DNA of 64,000 nt from Girardinichthys multiradiatus. Lineage: Eukaryota; Chordata; Actinopteri; Cyprinodontiformes; Goodeidae. Each line of letters starts with the position of its first letter. Within the stretch, counting starts at the first letter, position 1. The stretch covers positions 28,416,144 through 28,480,143 of the forward strand of contig NC_061806.1 in assembly GCF_021462225.1 (NCBI RefSeq), given 5' to 3'. Shown here piece after piece: positions 1 through 9,790 of the stretch. A program made the position numbers and the translations under genes. Under the pieces are notes generated by a model. It made no database searches. It had not been told where the DNA came from and worked only from the letters and a program-made list of their open reading frames with translations.

Positions 1-120
1 CCTTCAAGTTGGTTTTCAAAGCAAATAAAACACAGTATTTTAAAACAAAATGTTTGATTTAAGAGTCAACAAGCCAGTCTGTCTGCTTTTTCACCCCAGG
101 ATCATGAAGCAACTGGAATA

Positions 121-188
121 TTGGATTCTCCAGGTACTCCAGCTTCCCCCCACAGTTCAAAAATATGACTGTTAGGTAACTGATTTCT

Positions 189-228
<40 letters not shown>

Positions 229-229
229 C
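121..229 (+). repeat. V-SINE-type SINE fragment ending in a (GT)n run
   Basis: The stretch from about 121 to 190 resembles the conserved central part of the tRNA-derived fish SINEs found whole at 4,482 and 8,297 (shared words: a 'tactcc' block, 'ccacagt.caaaaa', 'atgactgttaggt'). A GT dinucleotide run follows at about 190-228. The tRNA-like head is missing, so this is a truncated or decayed copy. The match is by eye to the two other copies in this window. Confidence 0.6.
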
Positions 230-299
230 TTGATACGTTTAGGGTTTAAATGTGCCGTGTTGTGCACAGCACAGACATAACCTGCTTGGTATGCAACCA

Positions 300-571
300 G
301 GTTAGACCAGGAACCAGACAGATAAGCTGCCCTTGCTCTGTGCCCTGTGTGAGGTTAGCTGCACATGTGCGTCACCAGCAGAGAGGCAGAAGAGCTCATT
401 CACAGCCTTGGATCCAGAGTTATTAAAGCAGTTCATCCAATTTGAATCCCACTCTTCAAATTTGTTTCCTGTTTCTGCAGGTGTGCCCCCGGGTTTCGTA
501 TTAGGGCCCCCTCTGTTCATTATTTACATGCTCCCTCTTGGCCATATATTCTGCAAATAGTATACATTTTC
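300..571 (+). mobile_element. L2/Maui-like LINE relic, left part of split copy
   Basis: Frame 3 (333-560) encodes a piece of reverse transcriptase. It contains a motif close to the RT motif B of CR1/L2-type LINEs, G-V-P-P-G-F-V-L-G-P-P-L-F (family form [13 protein letters not shown]), followed by IIYMLPLGHIF. The reading is cut at 571 by the RTE-like element. The remainder resumes at 3,617 with the downstream (T)DDTQLYIS motif. No intact ORF survives; this is a fossil copy. CR1 and L2 clades are not separated by this evidence. Confidence 0.75.
558..571. repeat. Target-site duplication, left copy (RTE-like LINE)
   Basis: The 14-mer TAGTATACATTTTC at 558-571 recurs exactly at 3,603-3,616 and brackets the RTE-like element. 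This is expected for target-primed reverse transcription. It marks the insertion limits as 572-3,602. Confidence 0.9.
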
Positions 572-614
572 CCCCAGTGGGCCCACCACCTGCAGGGGGA
601 ACCGTGAGGGACCG

Positions 615-2909
615 GTGCAAAGAGGATTGGGTGGTGGACAAAGGTGGAGACCTCAGCGGCCCGATCCCCGGATGCTTAGGCTGGCTCTAGGGATGTGGAA
701 TGTCACCTCGCTGGGGGGGAAGGAGCCTGAGCTTGTGCGGGAGGTCGAGAGATATCGACTAGAAATAGTCGGGCTCGCCTCCACGCACAGCGTGGGCTCT
801 GGAACCCATCTCCTTGAGAGGGGTTGGACTCTGTTCTACTCTGGAGTGGCCCACGGGGAGAGGCGGCGGGCTGGTGTGGGTTTGCTTGTTGCCCCCCAGC
901 TCAGCCGTCTCGTGTTGGGGTTTACCCCAGTGGATGAGAGGGTCGTATCCCTGCGCCTTCAGGTTGGGGAGAGGTCTCTGACTATCATTTCAGCCTACGG
1001 GCCGGGTGGCAGTGCAGAGTACCCGGCCTTCTTGGCATCCCTGTCAGGGGTGCTGGATAGTGCCCCTCCCGGGGACTCCATTATTCTGCTGGGGGACTTC
1101 AACGCCCACGTGGGGAACGACAGTGACACCTGGAGAGGCGTGATCGGGAGGAATGGCCTCCCCGATCTGAATCCGAATGGTGTTTTGTTATTGGACTTCT
1201 GTGCTAGTCACAGATTGTCCATAACGAACACCATGTTCAAACATAAGGGTGTTCATCAGTGGACTTGGCACCAGGACACCCTAGGCAGGAGGTCGATGAT
1301 TGACTTTGTTGTCGTATCATCAGACCTTCGGCCGCATGTTTTGGACACTCGGGTGAAGAGAGGGGCTGAGCTGTCCACTGATCATCACCTGGTGGTGAGT
1401 TGGATCCGCTGGAGGAGGAGAAAGCTGGACAGACTTGGCAGGCCCAAGCGCATAGTGAGGGTCTGCTGGGAATGCCTGGCAGAGCCCTCGGCCAGGGATG
1501 TATTCAACTCCCACCTCCGGGAGAGCTTCAACCAGATCCCGGGGGATGTTGGAGACATAGAGTCCGAGTGGACCATGTTCTCCGCATCTATTGTCGATGC
1601 TGCTGCCCGTAGCTGCGGCCATAAGGTCTGCGGTGCCTGTCGCGGCGGCAATCCCAGAACCCGGTGGTGGACACCGGCAGTAAGGGATGCTGTTAAGCTG
1701 CAGAAGGAGTCCTATCGGCTGTGGTTGGCTTGTGGGACTCCTGAGGCGGCTGACGGGTACTGTGAGGCCAAGCGTGCTGCGGCCCAGGCTGTGGCAGAGG
1801 CAAAAACTCGGGCCTGGGAGGAGTTCGGTGAGGCCATGGAGAAGGACTACCGGTTGGCCCCGAAGCGATTCTGGCAAACCGTCCGGCGCCTCAGGAGGGG
1901 GAAGCAGTGCTTCGCCAACACTGTTTACAGTGGGGGTGGGGAGCTGCTGACCTCGACTGGGGACATTATCGGCCGGTGGAAGGAGTACTTCGAGGATCTC
2001 CTCAATCCTGTCATCACGCATTCCCTGGTGGAAACAGAGGCTGGGGACTCGGGGTTGGACTCTTTCATCACCCAGGCTGAAGTCACCGAGGTGGTTAAAA
2101 AGCTCCGCGGTGGCAGGGCTTCGGGGTTGGATGAGATCCGCCCTGAGTACCTCAAGTCTTTCGATGTTGTGGGGCTGTCATGGTTGACACGCCTCTTCAA
2201 CATTGCGTGGCGGACGGGGACAGTGCCTTTGGATTGGCAGATTGGGGTGGTGGTCCCCCTTCATAAGAAGGGTGACCGGAGGGTGTGTTCCACCTACAGG
2301 GGGATCACACGCCTCAGCCTCCCTGGTAAGGCCTACGCCAGGGTATTGGAGAGGAGAGTCCGACCGATAGTCGAACCTCGGCTTCAGGAGGAGCAGTGTG
2401 GTTTTCGTCCCGGCTGTGGAACACTGGACCAGCTCTATACCCTCTACAGGGTGCTCGAGGGTTCATGGGAGTTTGCCCAACCGGTTCACATGTGTTTTGT
2501 GGACCTGGAGAAGGAATTCGACTGTGTCCCTCGTGATGCCCTGTGGGGGGTGCTCCAGGAGTATGGAATCGGGGGCCCTTTACTTGGGGCCATCCGGTCC
2601 CTGTACGAGCGGAGCAGGAGTTTGGTCCGCATTGCCGGCACTAAGTCGGACCTGTTCCCAGTGCATGTTGGACTCCGGCAGGGCTGCCCTTTGTCACCGG
2701 TCTTGTTCATAACTTTTATGGACAGGATTTCTAGACGCAGCCAAGGGCCGGAGGGGGTCGGGTTTGGGGACCAGTGGATTTCGTCTCTTCTTTTTGCAGA
2801 TGACGTGGTCCTGCTGGCCCCCTCTAGCCAAGACCTACAGCATGCGCTGTGGCGGTTTGCAGCCGAGTGTGAAGCGGTTGGGATGAGGATCAGCTCCTCC
2901 AAGTCCTAG
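615..2909 (+). pseudogene. LINE ORF2, endonuclease-RT part, ended by an in-frame TAG
   Basis: The open frame runs 764 codons from 615 (first ATG at 672). Endonuclease: WNVTSL near residue 28, LGDFNAHVG mid-domain, and catalytic T-D-H-H at about residues 255-258. Reverse transcriptase: motif A VDLEKEFD (Asp about 630), motif [14 protein letters not shown], and motif C FADD at residues 727-730, so the polymerase aspartates are present. The frame stops at TAG 2,907-2,909 and continues in the same frame from 2,910, so a single nonsense codon separates it from the C-terminal part. The product would nick DNA and copy its own RNA. As it stands the copy encodes only a truncated protein. Confidence 0.85.
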
Positions 2910-3581
2910 GCCATGGTACTCGACCGGAAAAGGGTGGCTTGTCCTCTTCAGGTTGGAGGGGAGTTCCTGCCTCAAGTGGAGGAGTTTAAGTATCTCGGGG
3001 TCTTGTTCACGAGTGAGGGTAGAATGGAGCGGGAGATCGACAGACGGATCGGTGCGGCTGCCACAGTAATGGGGGCGCTGTGCCGGTCCGTTGTGGTGAA
3101 GAGAGAGCTGAGCCGAAAAGCAAAGCTCTCAATTTACTGGTCGGTCTACGTTCCTACCCTCACCTATGGCCATGAACTTTGGGTCATGACCGAAAGAACG
3201 AGATCCCGGATACAAGCGGCTGAAATGAGCTTCCTCCGTAGGGTGGCCGGGCACTCCCTTAGAGATAGGGTGAGGAGCTCATCCATCCGGGAGGGGCTCG
3301 GAGTAGAGCCGCTGCTCCTCCACATCGAGAGGAGCCAGTTGAGGTGGCTCGGGCATCTATACCGGATGCCTCCTGGACGCCTTCCTCGGGAGGTGTTCCA
3401 GGCACGTCCCACCGGGTGGAGGCCCAGGGGACGGCCCAGGACACGCTGGAGGGACTATGTCTCTCGGCTGGCCTGGGAACGCCTTGGGCTCCCCCTGGAG
3501 GAATTGGAGGAGGTGTCTGGAGAGAGGGACGTCTGGGCGTCTTTGTTGAGTCTGCTGCCCCCGCGACCCGGTCCCGGATAA
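2910..3581 (+). pseudogene. LINE ORF2, C-terminal part downstream of the nonsense codon
   Basis: This is the same reading frame as the preceding ORF, continuing to TAA at 3,579-3,581 (first ATG 2,913). It contains the EFKYLGVLF segment that follows the RT palm in LINEs, a thumb-like helical region (LSRKAKLSIYWSVYVPTLTYG), the RWLGHLYRM motif, and an Arg/Pro-rich stretch ending in RTRWRDYVSRLAWERLG. Without the upstream part it has no catalytic role. Confidence 0.8.
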
Positions 3582-3602
3582 GCGGAAGACGACGAGTACG
3601 AG

Positions 3603-3616
3603 TAGTATACATTTTC
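3603..3616. repeat. Target-site duplication, right copy (RTE-like LINE)
   Basis: Exact second copy of the 14-mer at 558-571, directly after the 3' end of the RTE-like element. Confidence 0.9.
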
Positions 3617-4080
3617 ATTGTTACACAGATGACACCCAGCTCTACATTTCCTCCAAACCAAATTCCTCCCTTCCACTTACCTCCCTTTTAGACTGTTTTA
3701 TGGAAATTCTCCTCTAATTTTCTCAAGCTTAACAGTAAGAAAACATAAGTTTTACTCATTGCCACAGCTTCCAATTTAAACAAACTTCACAGTTTCACCA
3801 TTAATATTGATATTCTCCCATTCATCCTTCCCCTCAGGTAGACAGTCTGGGTGTCATACTTGATAGTACTCTCTCATTTCAGTCTCATTTTAATTATATC
3901 ACCCGGTCTCCTTACTCCCCATGCTGCTGCCATCCTTGACTATAGCCTTATCACTTCCCTGATCCACTATTGTAACTCTCTTCTTTTTTGCCTCCCCAAT
4001 AAGTCCCTCTATAAACTCCAGATTCTTCAGACTCAATGTTATTATCGATGGGGAAGAAACTTCATGTTAAAAAGCTGATT
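3617..4080 (+). mobile_element. L2/Maui-like LINE relic, right part of split copy
   Basis: Downstream of the RTE-like insertion the older element resumes. It has a decayed YADD-type motif ([10 protein letters not shown]), then [20 protein letters not shown], then [24 protein letters not shown]. These are in several frames because of stops and indels. The order matches the post-RT part of L2-type LINEs. It is strongly decayed compared with the element inside it. Confidence 0.75.
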
Positions 4081-4481
4081 CAATAGACTGGAGCTGATGT
4101 GACAGTGGGTGTCATACATGCTGCTCATAAGTTTGGATGAATATGTTTAAAGTCAATTGAATTCTGAGCTTTATTCATCACTCAGATTGATGGCACTCAT
4201 AGTCAGTGTCTCAGCGACTCTCAAAGAAATTATTTTACCAAGAAAGAATGTTACTGAGAGGGAAATGTCAAATGTAAGTTAATATACTTCTAAGAGAAGG
4301 AACTTTTTTCTGGACTGCCAACGTCTTTGACTGTGACAGGCTGTTTCTAGCCTCCTTAAATGCCTCCTTCACAAGATTAACACAAATATTAAATGAAAAA
4401 GAAGTTGCTGCACACATTTCATGTGAAGCCTTATATGTTTGTATTACTTTCTTTTTATTGTTTGTACTTTCATATTTTTTG

Positions 4482-4803
4482 TGGCTGCACAGTAGTGCAG
4501 TTGGTAGCACTGTTGCCTTATAGCAAGAAGGTCCTGGGTTTGACTCCTGGCTGGCGGCTTACTGCATGGAGTTTGACTGTTCTCTCTGTGCATGCGTGGG
4601 TTTTCTCTGGGTACTCCAACTTCCTCCCACAGTCCAAAAACATGATTGTTAGGTTAATTGGTCTTGCTAAATTGCCCTTAGGTGTGAATGTGTGTTTGTT
4701 GCCCTGTGATGGACTGGTGACCTGTCCGGGTCATAGACTGCTGGAGATAGGCACCAGCTTCCCCGCGACCCACTATGTAAGAAGCAGTATAGAAAATGAC
4801 TGG
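4482..4803 (+). mobile_element. tRNA-derived SINE, V-SINE/DANA-like
   Basis: The head has RNA polymerase III type boxes: an A-box-like GTGCAGTTGGTAGCA and a B-box-like GGGTTTGACTCC about 40 nt later. The conserved central region follows (CCTCCCACAGTCCAAAAACATG, TTAGGTTAATTGGTC), then a tail with GACTGGTGACCTGTCCGGG and CTGGAGATAGGCACCAGCTTCCCCG. The family name rests on resemblance to fish V-SINEs. It is non-coding. Confidence 0.8.
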
Positions 4804-5911
4804 CTTATTTTTCTCTGTGTTTGACACCAACCAGCCAGTGAAACTAGAGCTGGAAATTAACCACCTAGATATAATCCCACATGTTTTCCTGTCATTCTGT
4901 GATATTAGATTGTGAAGAAATTAAATATTAATTTCTTGATAATTAATTATGTTTGATTAAACTTGATGTCATGTTTATCTACTGACCAACTATCAGTAAA
5001 TCAGATGTGTTGAGACCAGATGGCGGGTCTGCAGCAAAGTAGCTGTTATATCCTGTTAATGTTGACATGTTTCATTCTGGCGAGACATTTTCAGACATGA
5101 GCCCAACAAAGGTCCTGATACCACAAAAACTTGGAAATAATTTCAGATTTAATGTTTTATGAGGGAATTAAAACAAACTGAAAGATATTTGCTTCCAATT
5201 TTCTCTGAGGCTGATTTTAATGATGCAAAAATCTAAATCCAAGAAAAGATGGTGGCGTGAACTACTGTTATTATTCACTGACATCATTCTGACCACTAAA
5301 AGGAAGAACATTCATCACGTTTATTGTTTTAGGGCATATTTTATGAGAAATAAAGCCTTTTTGTTATTTTTTGGGCAAGAACCTTTTACATGTTGCCAAG
5401 TAAGCCTAGAATTTTAGCCTTTAAAACACTTGAGGTGAATTTCTACGTGTCTGCACACATGGTCCTGCTCTCATTTAAAAGTCCATTTAATAATCTCAAG
5501 ACCATGCATGTGAAACTATCAGCTTCAGACTTGCTTACAGCTCCCCGCGCTGCCTCTGATCCATACTTGCTCCTGCAGCCCAATGAAATATCACAGGGAG
5601 GTCTGGTGGACAAAGACTGCAGTTCTATGAAATAACGACCCAATCAGAACTAACTGAGCTCAGACTAGCACACCGAAAACTCACAGAACAGTTTGATTGT
5701 CGGCTCTCCATCGGCCTCTGGTCCATTCTGTGGGAACATTGAATCCTGTGTTTAACTGGTCCAGGTTATTAAAACCCTGCAGGCTGGTAAACATGTTCAG
5801 TTATCAAACCCAAAAACCTCGAACTTCACTCTGAGCCCGTGAAATTAATCATGGGCTTTAAAACCCAATCCCACGCAGAAATGTGATGAGGCTTGTCACC
5901 TTTCCATAATA
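4804..5911. other. Intergenic, no gene seen
   Basis: AT-rich DNA with only short chance ORFs, none carrying a recognisable motif. I see no repeat structure beyond homopolymer runs. Confidence 0.5.
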
Positions 5912-5913
5912 TA

Positions 5914-6114
5914 CAGGTCCTTCTCAAAATATTAGCATATTGTGATAAAGTTCATTATTTTCCATAATGTCATGATGAAAATTTAACATTCATATATTTT
6001 AGATTCATTGCACACTAACTGAAATATTTCAGGTCTTTTATTGTCTTAATACGGATGATTTTGGCATACAGCTCATGAAAACCCAAAATTCCTATCTCAC
6101 AAAATTAGCATATT
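5914..6114 (+). repeat. Tc1 left terminal inverted repeat
   Basis: Begins CAGGTCCTTCTCAAAATATT. It is the reverse complement of 7,323-7,523 with about five mismatches and no indel in 201 bp. Confidence 0.95.
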
Positions 6115-6189
6115 TCATCTGACCAATAAAAAAAAAGTGTTTTTAATACAAATACGTCAACCTTCAAATAATCATGTACAGTTATGCAC

Positions 6190-7195
6190 TCAATACTTGG
6201 TCGGGAATCCTTTTGCAGAAATGACTGCTTCAATGCGGCGTGGCATGGAGGCAATCAGCTTGTGGCACTGCTGAGGTCTTATGGAGGCCCAGGATGCTTC
6301 GATAGCGGCCTTTAGCTCATCCAGAGTGTTGGGTCTTGAGTCTCTCAACGTTCTCTTCACAATATCCCACAGATTCTCTATGGGGTTCAGGTCAGGAGAG
6401 TTGGCAGGCCAATTGAGCACAGTGATACCATGGTCAGTAAACCATTTACCAGTGGTTTTGGCACTGTGAGCAGGTGCCAGGTCGTGCTGAAAAATGAAAT
6501 CTTCATCTCCATAAAGCTTTTCAGCAGATGGAAGCATGAAGTGCTCCAAAATCTCCTGATAGCTAGCTGCATTGACCCTGCCCTTGATAAAACACAGTGG
6601 ACCAACACCAGCAGCTGACACGGCACCCCAGACCATCACTGACTGTGGGTACTTGACACTGGACTTCTGGCATTTTGGCATTTCCTTCTCCCCAGTCTTC
6701 CTCCAGACTCTGGCACCTTGATTTCCAAATGACATGCAGAATTTGCTTTCATTCGAAAAAAGTACTTTGGACCACTGAGCAACAGTCCAGTGCTGCTTCT
6801 CTGTAGCCCAGGTCAGGCGCTTCTGCCGCTGTTTCTGGTTCAAAAGTGGCTTGACCTGGGGAATGCGGCACCTGTAGCCCATTTCCTGCACACGCCTGTG
6901 CACGGTGGCTCTGGATGTTTCTACTCCAGACTCAGTCCACTGCTTCCGCAGGTCCCCCAAGGTCTGGAATCGGCCCTTCTCTACAATCTTCCTCAGGGTC
7001 CGGTCACCTCTTCTCAGTTGTGCAGCGTTTTCTGCCACACTTTTTCCTTCCCACAGACTTCCCACTGAGGTGCCTTGATACAGCACTCTGGGAACAGCCT
7101 ATTCGTTCAGAAATTTATTTCTGTGTCTTACCCTCTTGCTTGAGGGTGTCAATAGTGGCCTTCTGGACAGCAGTCAGGTCAGCAGTCTTACCCAT
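6190..7195 (-). pseudogene. Tc1-type transposase, broken copy
   Basis: The original start codon is probably the ATG at 7,195-7,193, opening MGKTADLTAVQKATIDTL, the expected N-terminus of the DNA-binding paired-like domain. A TAA at 7,117-7,115 interrupts it after 26 codons. A frame change between there and 7,086 moves the rest into the frame that runs open to 6,190 (298 codons). That part carries the second helix-turn-helix (ATVHRRVQEMGYRCR) and a DDE catalytic core: the block L-F-S-N-E-S-K-F, FQHDLAPAHSAK, and NSPDLNPIENLWDIVKR with the catalytic Glu. In the first block the expected Asp is Asn (AAT, 6,753-6,751), which would abolish catalysis on its own. So there are three independent lesions. 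Confidence 0.9.
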
Positions 7196-7322
7196 GATTG
7201 GGGTTTTGAGTGATGAACCAGGCTGGGAGTTTTAAAGGCCTCAGGAATCTTTTGCAGGTGTTTAGAGTTAACTCGTTGATTCAGATGATTAGGTTCATAG
7301 CTCGTTTAGAGACCCTTTTAAT

Positions 7323-7523
7323 AATATGCTAATTTTGTGAGATAGGAATTTTGGGTTTTCATGAGCTGTATGCCAAAATCATCCGTATGAAGACAATAAA
7401 AGACCTGAAATATTTCAGTTAGTGTGCAATGAATCTAAAATATAGGAATGTTAAATTTTCATCATGACATTATGGAAAATAATGAACTTTATCACAACAT
7501 GCTAATTTTTTGAGACGGACCTG
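7323..7523 (-). repeat. Tc1 right terminal inverted repeat
   Basis: On the minus strand it begins CAGGTCCGTCTCAAAAAATT and pairs with the left repeat along its whole length. Confidence 0.95.
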
Positions 7524-7525
7524 TA

Positions 7526-8296
7526 CAGCAGCTTCCTGAACTGGGAATGTTTGCAGTCATGGCTCTTTGCGCTTCATGTTGTACAAGGAAGTTTTCTTCT
7601 GTTTTTCTTCACGGGAATTTTCTTTTTTCCTGCATCACGCTTCAAGCCTTTACATCCAAAAGCTGCTTCACCCAGTTTTATTTTGGAAACGAAAAATGTA
7701 AACAGGGCCAATTAGTAGAGTTCTGACAGGAGTGACTGATTTATTTCCTTTTTTTTTTTTATGAATTTTAATCATAAATATTCCAGAGGATGTCGGAAAA
7801 TAAGACCTTCTGGAAACTGAGCAGTCACGACAGGGAAAACTGCTGTGCAGCACTTCTATGATGTTGGAGCATGAAACACATTGGAGCTGCAGTGTGCAGT
7901 CAGAGCTGAACCCTGATCTGTGCACACAGGGGTTTTTGTGACAGTGGTCAGCTCACAGCGAGGACATCAAGAGGAGTTTGGCTCAGTGTGTCACCGCAGC
8001 TACAGGAAACCTGCAGCTGGACACAGTCTAAAGCTGCTTTTTCTTGTCATGATATTCTTAGACTGGATGACAGCACCAACTGACTCACTGATGCAGAGGG
8101 GGGAGGGGAAAATATGAAATAAAGAGGAACATAGAGATTAGAAGTCCTTAATACTTTGGAAATTCACTGCGAGAAGCTGATTTTTAGCAGTTACAGAAAA
8201 CAAGTTTCACAGGACGTATCAGGAGCAATGGGGTTTACTCCAGTCAGTCAAACTTGTATTATTCATCTTTTTAAAATTATGACTATTTTTGTTCTT
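7526..8296. other. Intergenic, no gene seen
   Basis: Unique-looking sequence with a T11 run near 7,749. The short ORFs on both strands have no recognisable motif. Confidence 0.5.
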
Positions 8297-8643
8297 AGGC
8301 CTGCACGGTGGCACAGTTGGTGCCACCGTGCACTGTTGCCTTGCAGCAAGAAGGTCCTCGGTCCTCGGAGTTTGCATGTTCTCCCCATGCAAGCGTTTGA
8401 TCTCTCTGGGTTCTCCCGCTTCTTTCCACAGTCCAAAAACATGACTGTTAGGTTAACTGGTCTCTCTACATTGCACCTAGGTGTGCATGTTTGTCCTGTA
8501 TGTCTCTGTGATGAACTGGTGACCTGTTCAGGGTGTACCCTGCCTCTCGCCAGTAGACAGCTGGAGATAGGCACCAGCTTCCCTGCAACCCAGTATGGAA
8601 AAGGTGGGAATAGAAAATGGATGGATGGATTTTTTTTTTTTTA
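8297..8643 (+). mobile_element. tRNA-derived SINE, V-SINE/DANA-like, with a hairpin in its head
   Basis: Same family as 4,482-4,803: TGCACGGTGGCACAGTTGG head, TTGCAGCAAGAAGGTCCT, CCACAGTCCAAAAACATGAC, CTGGAGATAGGCACCAGC, then an AATGGATGGATGGA tail and a T run. Where the other copy reads GTTGGTAGCACTG, this copy carries extra bases that form a perfect 13-bp inverted repeat (8,302-8,314 with 8,320-8,332). The B box is also disturbed. Confidence 0.85.
8302..8332. repeat. Perfect 13-bp inverted repeat, 5-nt loop, inside SINE
   Basis: TGCACGGTGGCAC, loop AGTTG, GTGCCACCGTGCA. Every position pairs. The right arm is absent from the sister SINE at 4,482, so it was gained in this copy. Confidence 0.95.
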
Positions 8644-9439
8644 ATGCATCAAATTTTGGAGAAAGTATAAGCAATGTAAAATGAAAAGATAAGCACAGTT
8701 GACCCTGCAGCCATCTTCTATTCCACTGTGTGCACACTAGGAAATTTAAAAAACCTCTGATTTGGGGACAATATTTCCTCATCAGACGGTCTGATTAAAT
8801 CTTTTGATATGTCAGACCCAAGGCATTCTCCTTGATGTACCTGTCCACAGGTAAACAATGGGCCCGCCTCCTGATTACTTGGAAGTGGACTCTGTTGGAA
8901 GATCACCAAGTATTTGTTTGAGCTCTGAGCTTCACACTGCTTTCTGTTTGACTTCAGCAGAAAGATCTGAAAGATAACATAAACCTGGGCGTGTGTGTGT
9001 GTGTGTGTGTGTTCTCTTTCAGTTTAACTTCACTGTGACTGACAACGTTAGCACAACAATCATTTGATCCATCATCCATCAGGTGCTCAGGATTGTTCTG
9101 ACTGCAGCTGCTTTCTGTCCACATCACCTTCTGCAGGTTATTTACGGTCACCTGTGGGTGTGGAGCGGCGTGGGGCTGGAGCCATCAGATAAATGGGTCC
9201 AAAGGTTCCCCTGTAAACATAAAGCCGCCAGCTGATGTCAGTTTTAAGAGTTCCTGTAACAAGAGATGATTAAACTGCCTCTGAAAACTCAGAAGATTAA
9301 AGTTTGTTCTGATGCAAACAGTTCAAACTCTCTAACCACATTTATTGGAAAGCACAGCCGAAGTTTCAGTCACCTGAACACGATCTGCAGGAAAAAACCT
9401 AACGAGTTCACTGAAGTCCCCATTCAGTCAAACAGGCCA
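8644..9439. other. Intergenic, no gene seen; (GT)n at 8,991-9,012
   Basis: Contains a short GT dinucleotide run. I see no coding region or recognisable mobile element. Confidence 0.5.
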
Positions 9440-9790
9440 CAAACTGTTCAAAACTAGGTACATAACAGGTTCCACAAAGGGGTTAGAAACATCCCAGAAG
9501 TGAACAGGTCTGAAACCGGTCCAAAGCAGTTTTCAAAGTACACAAAGCAGTCACACAAACGGTTTTACAACTACATCCATAAAAGGTCAGAAACAGTTCA
9601 AAACAAGGTTTAAAGCTCGGGAGAAACAGGTCAAAAAGCAGGTTTAAAAAGAGGTCAGAACCTGTTGAAAACCATGTCTAACGCATGTGAGAAAAAGATG
9701 AGAAAAAAGGGTCAGAGACACCTATAAATAAGCTTTGAAACAGGTCGAAAACAGCTCACAGAAGGTTCTATTAAGAGGTCAGGACCGGTG
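9440..9790. repeat. Degenerate short-period array (about 20 nt)
   Basis: Words such as ACAGGTC, AGAAACAGTT, CAAAACAAGG and GGTTTAAA recur every 18-24 nt in one orientation across about 350 bp (for example near 9,505, 9,588, 9,627, 9,650 and 9,740). Individual units are too diverged for an exact consensus. It reads as an old minisatellite. Confidence 0.5.

Larger units (their letters stand above)
572..3602 (+). mobile_element. RTE-like non-LTR retrotransposon (endonuclease + reverse transcriptase)
   Basis: The element sits between perfect 14-bp direct repeats. It carries an apurinic-type endonuclease, a reverse transcriptase and a basic C-terminal region. Its 3' end reads ...CGGATAAGCGGAAGACGACG, without a long poly(A). 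The 5' start lacks a recognisable promoter and there is no ATG at the head of the open frame, so the copy may be 5' truncated. It inserted inside an older L2-like relic. The reading frame is almost undamaged, which points to recent insertion. Assignment to the RTE side of the LINE tree rests on overall resemblance to endonuclease/RT proteins often annotated in fish as craniofacial-development-protein-2-like. The exact clade is uncertain. Confidence 0.85.
5912..7525 (-). mobile_element. Tc1-type DNA transposon with 201-bp terminal inverted repeats
   Basis: The left terminus (5,914-6,114) and right terminus (7,323-7,523) are inverted copies with about five differences in 201 bp. They are flanked by the TA dinucleotides at 5,912-5,913 and 7,524-7,525, the usual Tc1/mariner target duplication. 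A transposase gene lies between them on the minus strand. The near-identity of the ends suggests a fairly young insertion. The coding region is damaged, so the copy should not move by itself. Confidence 0.95.

Noticed and set aside
1320..2021. 233-codon antisense ORF
   Set aside because: Shadow of the LINE reverse-transcriptase/endonuclease frame; no motif of its own.
4482..8643. Genuine tRNA genes at the pol III box matches
   Set aside because: Box A/B words belong to SINE heads with a long SINE body; no cloverleaf with an anticodon arm can be drawn.
9440..9790. CRISPR-like array
   Set aside because: Units are too diverged, there are no uniform spacers, and the DNA is vertebrate.
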